DNA from: Candidatus Woesearchaeota archaeon
GTDB lineage: Archaea > Nanobdellota > Nanobdellia > Woesearchaeales > JACJVW01
DNA length: 64,000 bases
Assembly (NCBI GenBank): GCA_020637435.1
Contig: JACJVW010000001.1
Span: 310,001-374,000, forward strand
Reading direction: 5' to 3'
Made by a program: the position numbers and the translations under genes. Positions 16,250 to 24,389 of the stretch are shown here, piece by piece; within the stretch, counting starts at the first letter, position 1; each line of letters begins with the position of its first letter. The notes beneath the pieces were generated by a model that was not told the DNA's origin, searched no databases, and saw only the letters and a list, made by a program, of their open reading frames with translations.

Positions 16250-17055
16250 AAAGAAAGTTTCTGTTGCCGATTACTTTTCGCATACGCTTTTGGATCAATC
16301 TCCAATCCATCAGTCGCCGCCATCACCTGCACACCCGTCTTTTTCTGTAGCTCACGTGCCTGATAGATGGGATCTGACTCAATAAGCTTATTGCCAAAAT
16401 GAGTGATGATGCAGAGCTGCGGTTTCGCCCGCTCGATTACCTTCTCAGCTTCATCGATGGAAAGATTGTCTTTACCGCTTACACCGGACGCATGGACCAC
16501 ATTCAGGATAAGTACATCTGCTCCTTTGTATTGGTTAGCGACCTCCACATTATAAGCAGTGTCTGAACTGTACACCAGCGTGAATTTACTGGTTACAAAA
16601 CGAAAACCTATAGCTGTCGGATCATTATGGTTAGTAAGTAATGCATCTATCTCTACCTCCCCGACCCCAACCTTCTGGCCCTCATGGACGACGATGACCC
16701 TTTCCATACATCCGCGGTAATGCGGCATAAGCACGGGATTGAGTTCATCTGTGCCGTTCACGACAGATGCTGACGAGATCATGACACCTTTCTTGTCCAG
16801 ACCATTGTAGGTCATCGCGCTGATGACGGCATTGATATCATTAGCATGGTGCAGATGAGCATGGCTCACCATCACACAAGTATTTTCCCTGATGTTGATG
16901 TTGTATTCCTTGGCCTTACACAGCGCACCTGGACCGGGATCCATATGGAATTGGTAGCCTGCTGTCCGCAAGACTATACCGCCCGAAGCTCGCCGCTGTT
17001 TACCTACTACCGTCGGGTCTCCGCCCGTTCCAAGAAATACCAGTTTATCGTGCAT
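16246..17055 (-). CDS. metallo-beta-lactamase-fold hydrolase (RNase Z/phosphodiesterase-like)
   Basis: 269 residues from the ATG after 'gggggacatgt'. The metal motif HxHxxH is 'MVSHAHLHHANDINAV', with further ligands expected in 'VYSSDTAYN' (Asp) and 'CIITHFGNK' (His). The N-terminus 'DKLVFLGTGGDPTVVGKQRR' resembles the RNase Z/arylsulfatase branch. The motif is HAHLHHAND rather than the HxHxDH typical of RNase Z, and the usual flexible arm is not obvious. tRNA 3' processing is therefore possible but not established. It overlaps the convergent presenilin-like gene by 4 bp. Confidence 0.8.
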   Translation of the reverse strand: MHDKLVFLGTGGDPTVVGKQRRASGGIVLRTAGYQFHMDPGPGALCKAKEYNINIRENTCVMVSHAHLHHANDINAVISAMTYNGLDKKGVMISSASVVNGTDELNPVLMPHYRGCMERVIVVHEGQKVGVGEVEIDALLTNHNDPTAIGFRFVTSKFTLVYSSDTAYNVEVANQYKGADVLILNVVHASGVSGKDNLSIDEAEKVIERAKPQLCIITHFGNKLIESDPIYQARELQKKTGVQVMAATDGLEIDPKAYAKSNRQQKLSF

Positions 17056-17149
17056 ACATGTCCCCCGATGACAGATAACACTCAACAACTTAATAAATTT
17101 TGCTTATATAGTGTTTAGGAGAAAATAAATGACATATAAAGCGCGTATG

Positions 17150-17830
17150 CTAATTTCTCAGAGCATCCACTATTCTGGGTACTTCACTGATTGAATTAAG
17201 CACAAAATCTGCACGAGAGTTCCTTCTGGAACCCTCATAGCCATATGCCGCAAAACAGGTCGTCATCCCAAGCCTCTTCGCGCCAAGAATATCCCGTTGA
17301 GGCATATCGCCTATCATCACACACTCTTCAGGTGCCACACCAAGTTCGCTCACTGCAAGATAGAACGGCTGCCTGGCCGGTTTCATCGTCTGCGTATCAT
17401 CAAATCCAACTACCACCTCAAAGAAATCATCTAGAGACATCGCGGTAAGCCGCGTCCAAAGTTTTAGATTCGAAGCGTCGCTCACTACGCCTAGTTTCAA
17501 ACCCCTTTCCTTAAGCGCTATCAGAGTCCTTTTCGTTCCTGGATAGCTATGCAGAACACCGATCCTGGCCCTTCTGTACGCAACGATCGCATGAGCAAGT
17601 TTCTTATGGTCAATCTTGCCCTCAACCCGCCGCAGAAATCGCTGAAAGATAGTATGGTCATCCAAGCCATCCTTCTTATACAGATTATACAACAGGTCCA
17701 ATGCAGCGCGTTTCTCCATCTCAAGCCCAACATCCATCATAGCTTCTATAGCGTGCTCACAAGTCACCCGCTTCATCCGCATATAATCCATAAGCGTATT
17801 GTCACAATCAAATATTACCGCACTGACCAT
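17150..17830 (-). CDS. HAD-superfamily hydrolase
   Basis: 226 residues from the ATG at 17830, supported by 'aggtgctgagt' just upstream and a TATA (GTTTATATATAG on the minus strand) about 25-30 bp above. The longer frame would run into the SRP RNA gene. HAD motif I is 'VIFDCDNTLMDYMRM', motif II 'LGVVSDASNLKLW', motif III the lysine in 'DTQTMKPARQPFY', and motif IV 'VMIGDMPQRDILGAKRLG'. The helical C1 cap places it with the haloacid dehalogenase/phosphoglycolate phosphatase branch. It is probably a small-molecule phosphatase of undetermined substrate. It is divergent from SRP RNA. Confidence 0.85.
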   Translation of the reverse strand: MVSAVIFDCDNTLMDYMRMKRVTCEHAIEAMMDVGLEMEKRAALDLLYNLYKKDGLDDHTIFQRFLRRVEGKIDHKKLAHAIVAYRRARIGVLHSYPGTKRTLIALKERGLKLGVVSDASNLKLWTRLTAMSLDDFFEVVVGFDDTQTMKPARQPFYLAVSELGVAPEECVMIGDMPQRDILGAKRLGMTTCFAAYGYEGSRRNSRADFVLNSISEVPRIVDALRN

Positions 17831-17877
17831 ACTCAGCACCTGATTCTTGCTATATATAAACTCTGTGGAACGCGCAT

Positions 17878-17889
17878 AAAGTTTTAAAA
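17878..17889 (+). promoter_or_regulatory. TATA box of the SRP RNA gene
   Basis: 'aaagttttaaaaag' is a strong archaeal TATA element whose centre lies about 28 bp before the inferred 5' end of SRP RNA at 17913. Confidence 0.65.
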
Positions 17890-17912
17890 AGAAGCCTCCT
17901 TTTTCCACCATT

Positions 17913-18186
17913 GGTAAGCTAGGCTGGGAAGTTAGCCCTTTCCTGTTACTCCAAACGGGCTTCATGGGAGAGTCGAAGCCTCAGGAGCAGCATGCGTTGT
18001 CGGGATCGGTCCGATTTCCTACGTCGACGTTCTGTCCTATGAGACTGGTTCCCGGCGGAATCGGGTCAGATCAGGAATGAAGCAGCCCTAACGTCAGGAA
18101 GCGGTGCCCTTAGGGTCGCGGAACTGAGGAAGATTTCGGGTTCACCTATCTCGGTATCGTATGATCATCCTGGGGCGTGCTTACTC
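17913..18186 (+). ncRNA. archaeal signal recognition particle RNA (7S)
   Basis: The diagnostic helix 8 region reads 'gatcaggaatgaagcag' near 18070-18087 inside 'cgggtcag...ccctaacg', which matches the conserved SRP54-binding loop. The 5' domain (17913-17960, 'ggtaagctaggctggg' and 'tgttactccaaacggg') fits the archaeal Alu domain. The ends can close helix 1: GTAAGC at 17914-17919 pairs with GCTTAC at 18179-18184. The length of about 270 nt and the TATA box spacing agree. The 3' end is estimated from helix 1 and the following pyrimidine-rich 'tccttctttc'. The RNA works with SRP54 and SRP19 in targeting secreted and membrane proteins. Confidence 0.9.
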
Positions 18187-18190
18187 CTTC

Positions 18191-18270
18191 TTTCACGCCC
18201 TCAATCTACGGATAAAGAATTGTCTAGCCTTCATCAAGAGGATAGACAATAATGCATCGAGGGCGCGAAA
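18191..18270. other. nested inverted repeat downstream of SRP RNA
   Basis: An outer stem TTTCACGCCCTC (18191-18202) pairs with GAGGGCGCGAAA (18259-18270) with one mismatch. An inner, perfect stem ATTGTCTA (18219-18226) pairs with TAGACAAT (18243-18250). The nested arrangement is unlikely by chance and could be the end of the SRP transcript, a processing signal or a small RNA on either strand. No run of T follows directly. The rest of the gap up to tyrS holds only the tyrS TATA box (ctttaaaaacc near 18356). Confidence 0.45.
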
Positions 18271-18390
18271 AAAGGCTAAATGTTGTTCTAAACCACAAAT
18301 GTACAATAAAAGAATCGCTAAACTATTATTCCTCATATAACAATAAGCCACGCAATCTTTAAAAACCATCAGGCACAATCTAACTACATC

Positions 18391-19407
18391 ATGGACGCTT
18401 CAGAAAAACTCAGAATCATCAAACGCAATGTGCAGGAAATCGTTACCGAAGAAGAACTTCTCACGCTTCTCAATGAAAAAGAGATGCCCGTCGTCTATCT
18501 CGGCAATGCGATCACCGGAAGACCTCATATCGGCTACTTTGCCTGGGTCGTCAAACTCTACGATTTCTTAAGAGCAGGACTCAAGGTCAAACTCCTCCTT
18601 GCTGATCTCCATGGTTCCATGGACAACTGCCCGTGGGAGCTGCTCGACAAACGCTACGAATACTACAGCGCAGTCATTCCTGAAATGCTAAGAGCAGTTG
18701 GCGCACCTATGAACAACCTTGAGATCGTCAAGGGTTCAAAACTCCAGATGAACAATGAGTACTTCCATGACCTGCTTAAAATGTCCACCCTCGCATCAGT
18801 CCATGACGCCAAGAAAGCATCATCCGAAGTCGTCAAACAGAGTGACAGCCCAAAGCTCTCAGGTCTCATCTATCCTCTCATGCAGGCGCTTGATGAACAG
18901 TATCTCAACGTCGACATCCAATATGGTGGTGTCGACCAGCGTAAGATTCTCATGTTCGCGCGGGAATACCTCCCTAAGCTGAACTACAGGAGTAGGATCG
19001 AGATAATGACCCCGATGATCCCCGGCCTTGCGGACAAGAAGATGAGCGCATCCAACGAGAGCTCCAAGATTGATGTCCTGGACAGCGAAGAGGAAGTCAA
19101 CAGAAAGATTTCTAAAGCAGTCTGCGCAGAAGGCGTCCTTGAAGATAACAGCATCATGGCACTAGCTAAATACGTCATCATGCCGCTCAAAGAGGACCGT
19201 GGGGAGGCACTGCTCATAGAAAGGCCGGACAAATACGGTGGAAACCTGGAATATTTCGGATACGAACTGCTTGAAAAAGACTTTGTCGAGAAAACTGTCC
19301 ATCCCATGGACCTGAAGAACTCGGTAGCTAAAGAGCTAAATCGTCTGTTGCATCCGATACGAGAAGCCTTAAAGGATAAGAAAGATATTCTTGACCAGGC
19401 GTATTAG
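18391..19407 (+). CDS. tyrS: tyrosyl-tRNA synthetase, archaeal type
   Basis: 338 residues, the compact archaeal/eukaryal TyrRS without the bacterial S4-like C-terminal domain. The HIGH-like motif is 'ITGRPHIGYFAW' near residue 46. The tyrosine-binding segment contains 'YPLMQALDEQYLNVDIQYGG' with the 'GGVDQRKI' ending, and the KMSKS equivalent is 'LADKKMSASNESSKID'. It attaches tyrosine to tRNA-Tyr. The start fits a TATA box about 30 bp upstream. It ends in a 4-bp overlap with the convergent exoprotein gene. Confidence 0.95.
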   Translation: MDASEKLRIIKRNVQEIVTEEELLTLLNEKEMPVVYLGNAITGRPHIGYFAWVVKLYDFLRAGLKVKLLLADLHGSMDNCPWELLDKRYEYYSAVIPEMLRAVGAPMNNLEIVKGSKLQMNNEYFHDLLKMSTLASVHDAKKASSEVVKQSDSPKLSGLIYPLMQALDEQYLNVDIQYGGVDQRKILMFAREYLPKLNYRSRIEIMTPMIPGLADKKMSASNESSKIDVLDSEEEVNRKISKAVCAEGVLEDNSIMALAKYVIMPLKEDRGEALLIERPDKYGGNLEYFGYELLEKDFVEKTVHPMDLKNSVAKELNRLLHPIREALKDKKDILDQAY

Positions 19408-20156
19408 AATAGTCTTCCCGTAAGCACGGTTATTGCGTTACTGAATTCCTTGATATCAGGATTATCAGGCTCTATAGAGATATAATCGCATGAAGCATCG
19501 ATACAGGATGTAAGACTCTCGGGTATGAAATCAAGATCATGATCCACGAACACTTTTCTTATTCGGCTCTCCCTTCCGCCTATCATAGCAGAGTACCGTA
19601 GATCCGCAACGAACATCTCTGCCATCTTATACGTTTTTATCCACGGTCTTCCCTCATCGTCACCATCAATAAGGAATCCTTGATATTCATAACCCTGTAC
19701 ATCGAAGAACGATCGAAATTTATTGTCTTTGCATCCGGCTATCCGCACAAGATACGCTTCAAAATCTTCCTGATAAGGTGAACGCGAGTTATTTCGACCA
19801 AACATGCGTGTGGAAAGCTCTCCATCCACCTCTTCATGGTAGATATCAACTTTTCCATCCCCTGTAACATCGACAAACGTTTTTTTCCCAGACACACAGT
19901 CCGGCATATATCTGGTATCTGCACAATAAAGGTCATTGTTCCGGTTCTTCCCAAAAAAAGTCTCCACACTTAGCATGGAACCTAAGCCATGGTCTTCTAA
20001 GCTGACATATTCAGATATCTGGGCAGGCTTAAACCTGTAGGGAACATACTTCTCATATGCGACCATACCACTAAAACCAGTACTTTCAGCTAACGAAGTG
20101 ATAGCAAGCAATGAACCGAGTACTGCTCCTCGCATGAACAAGTATAATCGCTTCAC
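19404..20156 (-). CDS. secreted protein with a dockerin/EF-hand-like calcium loop
   Basis: I choose the GTG at 20156, 10 bp after the M16 peptidase stop, which gives a signal peptide with a basic start ('MKRLYLFMRGAVLGSLLAIT', cleavage near 'LAES'). The ATG at 20135 is an alternative. The mature protein of about 225 residues contains 'DVTGDGKVDIYHEE', a DxxGDGxxDxxxxE calcium-loop pattern. A related 'LIDGDDEGRPW' and late Cys pair 'SCIDASCDY' follow. Fold and function are unknown. The short distance to the peptidase gene suggests a shared operon, hence an exported partner or substrate, which is inference. Confidence 0.6.
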   Translation of the reverse strand: MKRLYLFMRGAVLGSLLAITSLAESTGFSGMVAYEKYVPYRFKPAQISEYVSLEDHGLGSMLSVETFFGKNRNNDLYCADTRYMPDCVSGKKTFVDVTGDGKVDIYHEEVDGELSTRMFGRNNSRSPYQEDFEAYLVRIAGCKDNKFRSFFDVQGYEYQGFLIDGDDEGRPWIKTYKMAEMFVADLRYSAMIGGRESRIRKVFVDHDLDFIPESLTSCIDASCDYISIEPDNPDIKEFSNAITVLTGRLF

Positions 20157-20166
20157 AAATATAATC

Positions 20167-21363
20167 CTAACGGTTTGAGATATGTACCCGAGCCAGCCTC
20201 TTAAAATATTGCTCCAGAACCTTCTCAAGATCTTTGGAGCTCACCTTCTCGACCTGTTTAAGATAGTCTGAGTAAAGATGAACATTTCCTGCTTGAGCGT
20301 AGAACGCAAGTGTATCCGCTAACCGCTGATTATCTTCTTCTTCGAATACATGCTCCCCTACGATGAATCGCTTGCATTCGTCAAGCTCATTCTTTCCTAT
20401 CTCCGCAGCTCTGCGAAGCTCTTTTTTAAGGATCTGCTCGCAAAGCGCAAGCCTGTTAGCCTCGCAGCTGACATACAGTCCGAAGAATCCGAAGTTTATC
20501 TCACCGCAGTCATAAGCCCCTACATCATATGCAAGGCCTCTCTTGTTTCGAACTTCCTCAAATAATCTGCCGCTCATGCCTTTGCCAAGAACAGCGCGCA
20601 ATACATCCAACACCGCGGCATCCTTCGAGTCCACTGTCGTCGTCCGATACCCAAGAACAAGGTATTCATGATTGCCCCGCTTTTTGTGCGTAAGATTGCA
20701 GTTCTGCTTAAGCGGTGGGACGAGGATAGGCACCTTCACGACTCTCGTACCATCCTTGCCAAAAAAACATTCAAGTGTGCTCTTTACCCGCTCAGCAGCA
20801 CCGACAACCGCGATGATCATGTTCGATGGATGATAGTGTTTCTGATAATACGCAAGTATATCTTCCCTGCTTATGCTTCTGATATGTTTTCTGCTACCGA
20901 TGACCGCATGGCTCATCGGATAGCCCTTGAACAGGATATCGCTCAACAAGTCCCACTGATAATGCCGTGGTTCATCCCGACGCATCGATTCCTCAGACAG
21001 GATGACTCCTCGTTCCTTCTCTATTGATTTCTCCGCAAACAAAGGATTAAACAGGATATCCGCAAGGATCTCAACCGACTTGGCAAAGTGCTCAGAGAGG
21101 CTTTTCACATAGAAACAGGTCCGCTCATTCGTAGTGTACGCACCGATATCCCCACCAAGCCCTTCGACCTCCCTGGTGATTGCAAGCGCGCTTCTGGTCT
21201 TTGTTCCTTCAAAGACCAGGTGTTCGATAAAATGCGAGATACCATGCTCGTGGTCCCCTTCATCAACAGAACCGGCTTTCACCAGTACATGTACACTTAC
21301 CGTCTTACTCTTCTGAGGCAGATGCACAACTTCAAGACCATTTGCGAACGTATAGGTTTTCAT
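20167..21363 (-). CDS. M16-family zinc peptidase
   Basis: 398 residues. The inverted zinc motif HxxEH is 'ISHFIEHLVFEGT' (H44, E47, H48). The downstream glutamate region is 'GVILSEESMRRDEP', and the second, inactive half contains the substrate-positioning 'GKGMSGRLFEEVRNKRGLAY'. This is the mitochondrial-processing-peptidase/PqqL-like single-chain layout, which usually works as a dimer on small peptides or unfolded protein. There is no signal peptide, so it is presumably cytoplasmic. TATATAAAG sits about 25 bp upstream of the ATG. M16 enzymes are rarer in archaea than in bacteria. Confidence 0.92.
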   Translation of the reverse strand: MKTYTFANGLEVVHLPQKSKTVSVHVLVKAGSVDEGDHEHGISHFIEHLVFEGTKTRSALAITREVEGLGGDIGAYTTNERTCFYVKSLSEHFAKSVEILADILFNPLFAEKSIEKERGVILSEESMRRDEPRHYQWDLLSDILFKGYPMSHAVIGSRKHIRSISREDILAYYQKHYHPSNMIIAVVGAAERVKSTLECFFGKDGTRVVKVPILVPPLKQNCNLTHKKRGNHEYLVLGYRTTTVDSKDAAVLDVLRAVLGKGMSGRLFEEVRNKRGLAYDVGAYDCGEINFGFFGLYVSCEANRLALCEQILKKELRRAAEIGKNELDECKRFIVGEHVFEEEDNQRLADTLAFYAQAGNVHLYSDYLKQVEKVSSKDLEKVLEQYFKRLARVHISNR

Positions 21364-21408
21364 GTAAACAAATCAGCTTTATATACTATTTAATCCTTAT
21401 GCATCAGG

Positions 21409-22449
21409 ATGAGACACAAAGAACTGCAAAAGATTCTTATGGCTAAAAATCTTGACGGCGCACTCTTCCTCAATTTGGACGAAAGACCAAACGCAAGCTA
21501 CATCTACTTCACAGATACCGACGCCTTGGGTATCCTGTTCATACCCGCTAAAGGCATACCTGATGTATTCATCCCGGCAATGGAAATGTCAAGAGCCAAA
21601 ACAAAGGACTGCAACATGCACGTGCTCAAGAGGGACGCAGTAAAAAACCATCTGAAGAAAAAGAAAGTGACAACGCTTGGCATTGAATTCTCCGCAGTCG
21701 ACCATATGACCTTCACTCAGTTAAAAAAATCCCTCAAAGTTACCTTCAAAGACATCACCAAAGAAGTAACAACGCAGCGAAACATCAAAGACAAAACAGA
21801 AATCAGCAGAATAAAAGCAGCATGCAAAGCTACTGACAAACTCTTCAATATAGTACTTCAGCATTTCAAAGACTTCAAAAGCGAAGCCGATATCGCTGCT
21901 TTCATGGAATACCACATTCGCAAGATGGGCCTCGTCAAATCTTTCGATCCCGTCATCGCAAGCGGCAAAAACGCAGGGGCCCCTCACCACATTCCAACAA
22001 CTAAACCTTTACAAAAAGGCTTCCTCGTCATGGACTTCGGTGTCAAATACAAACATTACTGCTCCGACATGACCAGAACCATTTACGTAGGTTCTCCCTC
22101 AATAAAAGACATAGAACTCTACAAAAAACTCTACGACATCCAGATACGATGCATAGCGTTGTCCACTCCCGGCACTAAAGCAAAAGACATAGACGATTAC
22201 GCACGGCAAGAGCTCGGCGAACCTTTCAACCACAGCCTTGGTCATGGACTCGGTATCGACGTACACGAGCATATCCCCCTTTCTCCGGGCGCAGACATCA
22301 GACTAGAGCCAGGAATGGTCTTCACTATTGAGCCAGGTTACTACCTAAGCAACAAACTAGGCATCCGTATAGAAGATGACATGCTCATGACAGAAAAAGG
22401 TGCAGTCTCGCTCAACAAGTCACCCAAAGATCTCATTATCATGAGATAG
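21409..22449 (+). CDS. M24 aminopeptidase P / Xaa-Pro peptidase
   Basis: 346 residues. The N-terminal creatinase-like domain (1-125) is followed by the pita-bread metallopeptidase. All five metal ligands are present: D209 ('VMDFGV'), D220 ('SDMTRT'), H279 ('LGHGLGIDVHE'), E308 ('FTIEPGYY') and E322 ('IRIEDDM'). It would remove N-terminal residues preceding proline, using two metals. It is divergent from the M16 peptidase across 45 bp. Confidence 0.93.
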   Translation: MRHKELQKILMAKNLDGALFLNLDERPNASYIYFTDTDALGILFIPAKGIPDVFIPAMEMSRAKTKDCNMHVLKRDAVKNHLKKKKVTTLGIEFSAVDHMTFTQLKKSLKVTFKDITKEVTTQRNIKDKTEISRIKAACKATDKLFNIVLQHFKDFKSEADIAAFMEYHIRKMGLVKSFDPVIASGKNAGAPHHIPTTKPLQKGFLVMDFGVKYKHYCSDMTRTIYVGSPSIKDIELYKKLYDIQIRCIALSTPGTKAKDIDDYARQELGEPFNHSLGHGLGIDVHEHIPLSPGADIRLEPGMVFTIEPGYYLSNKLGIRIEDDMLMTEKGAVSLNKSPKDLIIMR

Positions 22450-22523
22450 ACCCTTTGTCATTTTCCCTATCCGAAGTATATTCACGTATGTAGCCATATG
22501 CTGCATAAACTAAGAAAATATCA

Positions 22524-24389
22524 TCAAGCCATCATCGTCTTGAAGAAGACTTCATTCATCATGTAATGTCCTGCAAGCAGGATGATGGTGAAGATAATGA
22601 AACCCGTAGTATTGGAAAGCAGTTTCTTCGCGAACTTATACTTGTCATTTCCTATCTCTATCTTCGTCATGAACAAAGTAAGGATGAGATACATCTCTAC
22701 AAAATAGAGCGAAACAATCACTTCAAGCACAGTAGGAGGAATAATTTTCGTAATATCCACCAGGTTAAATCCGGTTCCAGTTCCGCCAAACGTCTTCTCG
22801 ATACTCGCAAGCTGGTCCATAAGAAAGCGAAGGGACTTTACAATCATCACCGCCATCAGCACAGTAACAGCTGAAAGCAAAGGCAGTAGCATGGTAATAC
22901 CCATATTGATGAGGGACAACGTATCCGATAAAAGAGTCCTGATATAATCGTCAAGTTCGATGATACTCACCAGCTGGTCTCTGATTAGACGAGCGGCTTT
23001 AGCAGCACCTCGTTCGGAAATACGTGCGAAAGAAAGAATCACCGAAAGAATATTCGTTGTCTTAAGCGAAGGGCACATATCCCTAAGTGTGGACTTGATA
23101 GTAGTCTCGATACGACCTTTCGTGTACATCAACCGATGTGAAATCTCTGTAAATAACTTCACAATAGCGTGATCCCCCATACCTTCGCTACGGTAGTCCG
23201 ATGCGATATTCGGAAGCATCTTCTCTACCGACGTATTCAACGCAAGTGCAGTACTCATATAGTGAAGGACGAACGGCAAATCATCTTCGATATCTTTCAC
23301 CGCTGTCCATGTCTCCTCATGCAGATAGATATAGTAGTAAGCCACGACGTTGATAGCAATCATAGCGCCAAACGGCATCATCCAAACAAGTAAGATAGCG
23401 ATAAAGCTGTACTCCTTATCCGCAGAAATATCATTGCTCATGTCAATGCTCGAAAGATGCATGACTGCCGGCACAGACATAGCTAGAAAGATAGCGCCTG
23501 CGAAAATATAGACCCACACTGGCATCTTCTGATATCCGGGACTTTCTTCCAACCTGATAGTGTCAATCTGGATACGTTTGTTTGCGAAATCCAAGACTAT
23601 CAATACCATGATAACTGGAAAGAAAACATTGAATGCGAAGATTAAGAACCAGGATTTGATCAGGTCCGTAAGAAAGACAGACAATAAGGGCAGAAGCATA
23701 AGAGAGATGACCGGAAACAGCACACCAAATGAGATGACCGTATTTGCTTTGGCCGCAAGCTCTTCTGCGCTTCGCTTACCCTGCACACGATAAGATGTCA
23801 TCAAAGTTCTGTTAATCTCACGAAGCGTCGTCTCCATATCATCCGCCGAAGAAATCGCCGCCGCCTCGAGCAGACGCATCGTCTTGACGAACACCTGATT
23901 TATACGGTTCCATTTCGGGATAAATTGCTTAAGTGCATCACCAAAGCTAGACTTTTCGCGACGTTCAAGCTGATGCTTGACCATGATAAACTCTTTCTGC
24001 AAAACTCCTCTAACCTGGTCAGTAGTCTCTATAAGTGCGTACTCAAGGCTTGTTTTCATCGAAATATAGTTGGACATGCCAAGAATAGCCTTAAACATCT
24101 GTTCCTGATAGTCCATGATTTCCTGTGAGTAAAGAATCGAAACGGGATACACATACGCGACCGCCGTAGCAATCATACCCATAAAGAAGACCATAGTTGA
24201 AAGGATGGGAGAGATGACCGAAGAAACCATGTACAAAAAGATGGTACCAAGAAAGAACGCAACGCTGGTAGCGACAATGTCCTTAGAAGTATAAGGAAAA
24301 TAAATCATCTGCATCTTGGTATCGACACTTTCAATCGTCATACCTAGAGGTAGCATCTGCCCAATCTGGTAAATATCAGTGATCTTCAT
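22524..24389 (-). CDS. type II/IV secretion platform protein with two T2SSF domains (TadC/FlaJ-like)
   Basis: 621 residues with two repeats of the T2SSF helical domain: the first around residues 80-260 ('MFKAILGMSNYISMKTSLEY', 'LREINRTLMTSYRVQGKRSA') and the second around 370-580 ('LPFVLHYMSTALALNTSVEK', 'RISERGAAKAARLIRDQLVS'). Both are flanked by membrane helices, roughly nine in total. This is the inner-membrane platform of archaeal pili and archaella that couples the ATPase to filament assembly. Its start overlaps the ATPase stop by 4 bp. It is the last gene of the long minus-strand locus. Both halves belong to one uninterrupted protein. Confidence 0.9.
   Translation of the reverse strand: MKITDIYQIGQMLPLGMTIESVDTKMQMIYFPYTSKDIVATSVAFFLGTIFLYMVSSVISPILSTMVFFMGMIATAVAYVYPVSILYSQEIMDYQEQMFKAILGMSNYISMKTSLEYALIETTDQVRGVLQKEFIMVKHQLERREKSSFGDALKQFIPKWNRINQVFVKTMRLLEAAAISSADDMETTLREINRTLMTSYRVQGKRSAEELAAKANTVISFGVLFPVISLMLLPLLSVFLTDLIKSWFLIFAFNVFFPVIMVLIVLDFANKRIQIDTIRLEESPGYQKMPVWVYIFAGAIFLAMSVPAVMHLSSIDMSNDISADKEYSFIAILLVWMMPFGAMIAINVVAYYYIYLHEETWTAVKDIEDDLPFVLHYMSTALALNTSVEKMLPNIASDYRSEGMGDHAIVKLFTEISHRLMYTKGRIETTIKSTLRDMCPSLKTTNILSVILSFARISERGAAKAARLIRDQLVSIIELDDYIRTLLSDTLSLINMGITMLLPLLSAVTVLMAVMIVKSLRFLMDQLASIEKTFGGTGTGFNLVDITKIIPPTVLEVIVSLYFVEMYLILTLFMTKIEIGNDKYKFAKKLLSNTTGFIIFTIILLAGHYMMNEVFFKTMMA

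Noticed and set aside
17831..17965. N-terminal extension of the HAD hydrolase
   Set aside because: The extended frame enters the SRP RNA gene and crosses both its own TATA box and that of SRP RNA. The ATG at 17830 has a good ribosome-binding site.
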